A model generated the notes under the pieces. It was not told the DNA's origin. It was given only the letters and a program-made list of their open reading frames with translations, and searched no databases. This document shows, piece after piece, positions 37,205 to 37,631 of a DNA stretch of 37,631 bases. Made by a program: the position numbers and the translations under genes. The DNA comes from Chlamydiales bacterium (GTDB lineage: Bacteria > Chlamydiota > Chlamydiia > Chlamydiales > Rhabdochlamydiaceae). The stretch is from contig JAITFW010000081.1 of NCBI GenBank assembly GCA_031281085.1, positions 1 to 37,631 of the forward strand, read 5' to 3'. Numbering within the stretch: the first letter of the stretch is position 1; every line of letters starts with the position of its first letter.

Positions 37205-37631
37205 TCAATAGCTAATAGATCTTCTCTTGGTAAGATAGCTTGGAGGCTCTCTGTATCCAGTTAAGAGGCGAAATCCGTTTCTTAACCCATTCTTTATAGG
37301 ATTAAAAATTCGGTTTGCACAAATAGAAACCACATTTTCAATATTCGAAGTCATCGCTCTTAATTCTGCAGATGATTGTGCTAGCCTTCTTAAAGACTGT
37401 ATAGTTTCTCTCGAAGAGCTTCTCACTTGTTCATGCAGATCCCTAGTGCTTTCTACTAATTCTTCTATCTTCTTAGAGAGTTCCTTGTCATATTGCGATC
37501 TTTCTCTCTCTACTTGGATAAGCTCCTCTGTAGATCTTACGAGTTCAAGAACGAGTACAGAATCTTCTGGATACGCTTCGCAATATTCTTTTGAAAGGCT
37601 GTATTTTTCTTTTAAAAATTCGTCACTTATT
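37205..37631 (-). CDS. Coiled-coil protein, C-terminal part (5' end outside window)
   Basis: Frame stays open to the right edge: ISDEFLKEKYSLSKEYCEAYPEDSVLVLELVRSTEELIQVERERSQYDKELSKKIEELVESTRDLHEQVRSSSRETIQSLRRLAQSS...KRRSISY*; the called ATG at 37426 is internal. Confidence 0.65.
   Translation of the reverse strand, partial: ISDEFLKEKYSLSKEYCEAYPEDSVLVLELVRSTEELIQVERERSQYDKELSKKIEELVESTRDLHEQVRSSSRETIQSLRRLAQSSAELRAMTSNIENVVSICANRIFNPIKNGLRNGFRLLTGYREPPSYLTKRRSISY

Noticed and set aside
1-37631. CRISPR array, prophage, plasmid or rRNA genes
   Set aside because: No regularly spaced direct repeats, phage structural/replication genes or rRNA sequence were seen.

Overview
AT-rich, gene-dense chromosomal segment from a member of the Chlamydiae, most like a Rhabdochlamydia/Simkania-type environmental chlamydia (lineage inferred from gene content and order; no database search was possible). 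Housekeeping genes: murF-mraY, rsmI, a divergent groEL paralogue, metallophosphoesterase/YkgJ-type/phosphohexomutase/SDR cluster, pgpH-like HD phosphodiesterase, dnaX-ybaB, a ThrRS-like gene followed by infC-rpmI-rplT-pheS, mnmM-like, folC, PHP phosphoesterase, murB, nusB, DEDDh exonuclease, cydAB, dacA-cdaR and a glycosyltransferase. There are three tRNAs (Cys-GCA, Ser-UGA, Val-GAC). At least six short, decayed IS remnants and an inverted dispersed repeat lie between these genes. Most interesting observations: (1) a 420-aa ThrRS-like protein in the classical thrS slot upstream of infC, which appears to lack the TGS and anticodon domains and key catalytic/zinc residues, and starts 8 nt after a tRNA-Val gene; (2) an ankyrin-repeat C-terminus at the left edge ending in a eukaryotic-style CaaX prenylation box (CSVM); (3) infC with no in-frame AUG/GUG/UUG start next to its strong Shine-Dalgarno, implying a CUG start; (4) a GroEL paralogue with D52-to-H and no GGM tail; (5) a candidate full c-di-AMP synthesis/degradation set; (6) an IS5/IS110 chimeric remnant and a protein-coding repeat present in two inverted, decayed copies, each close to a tRNA gene.
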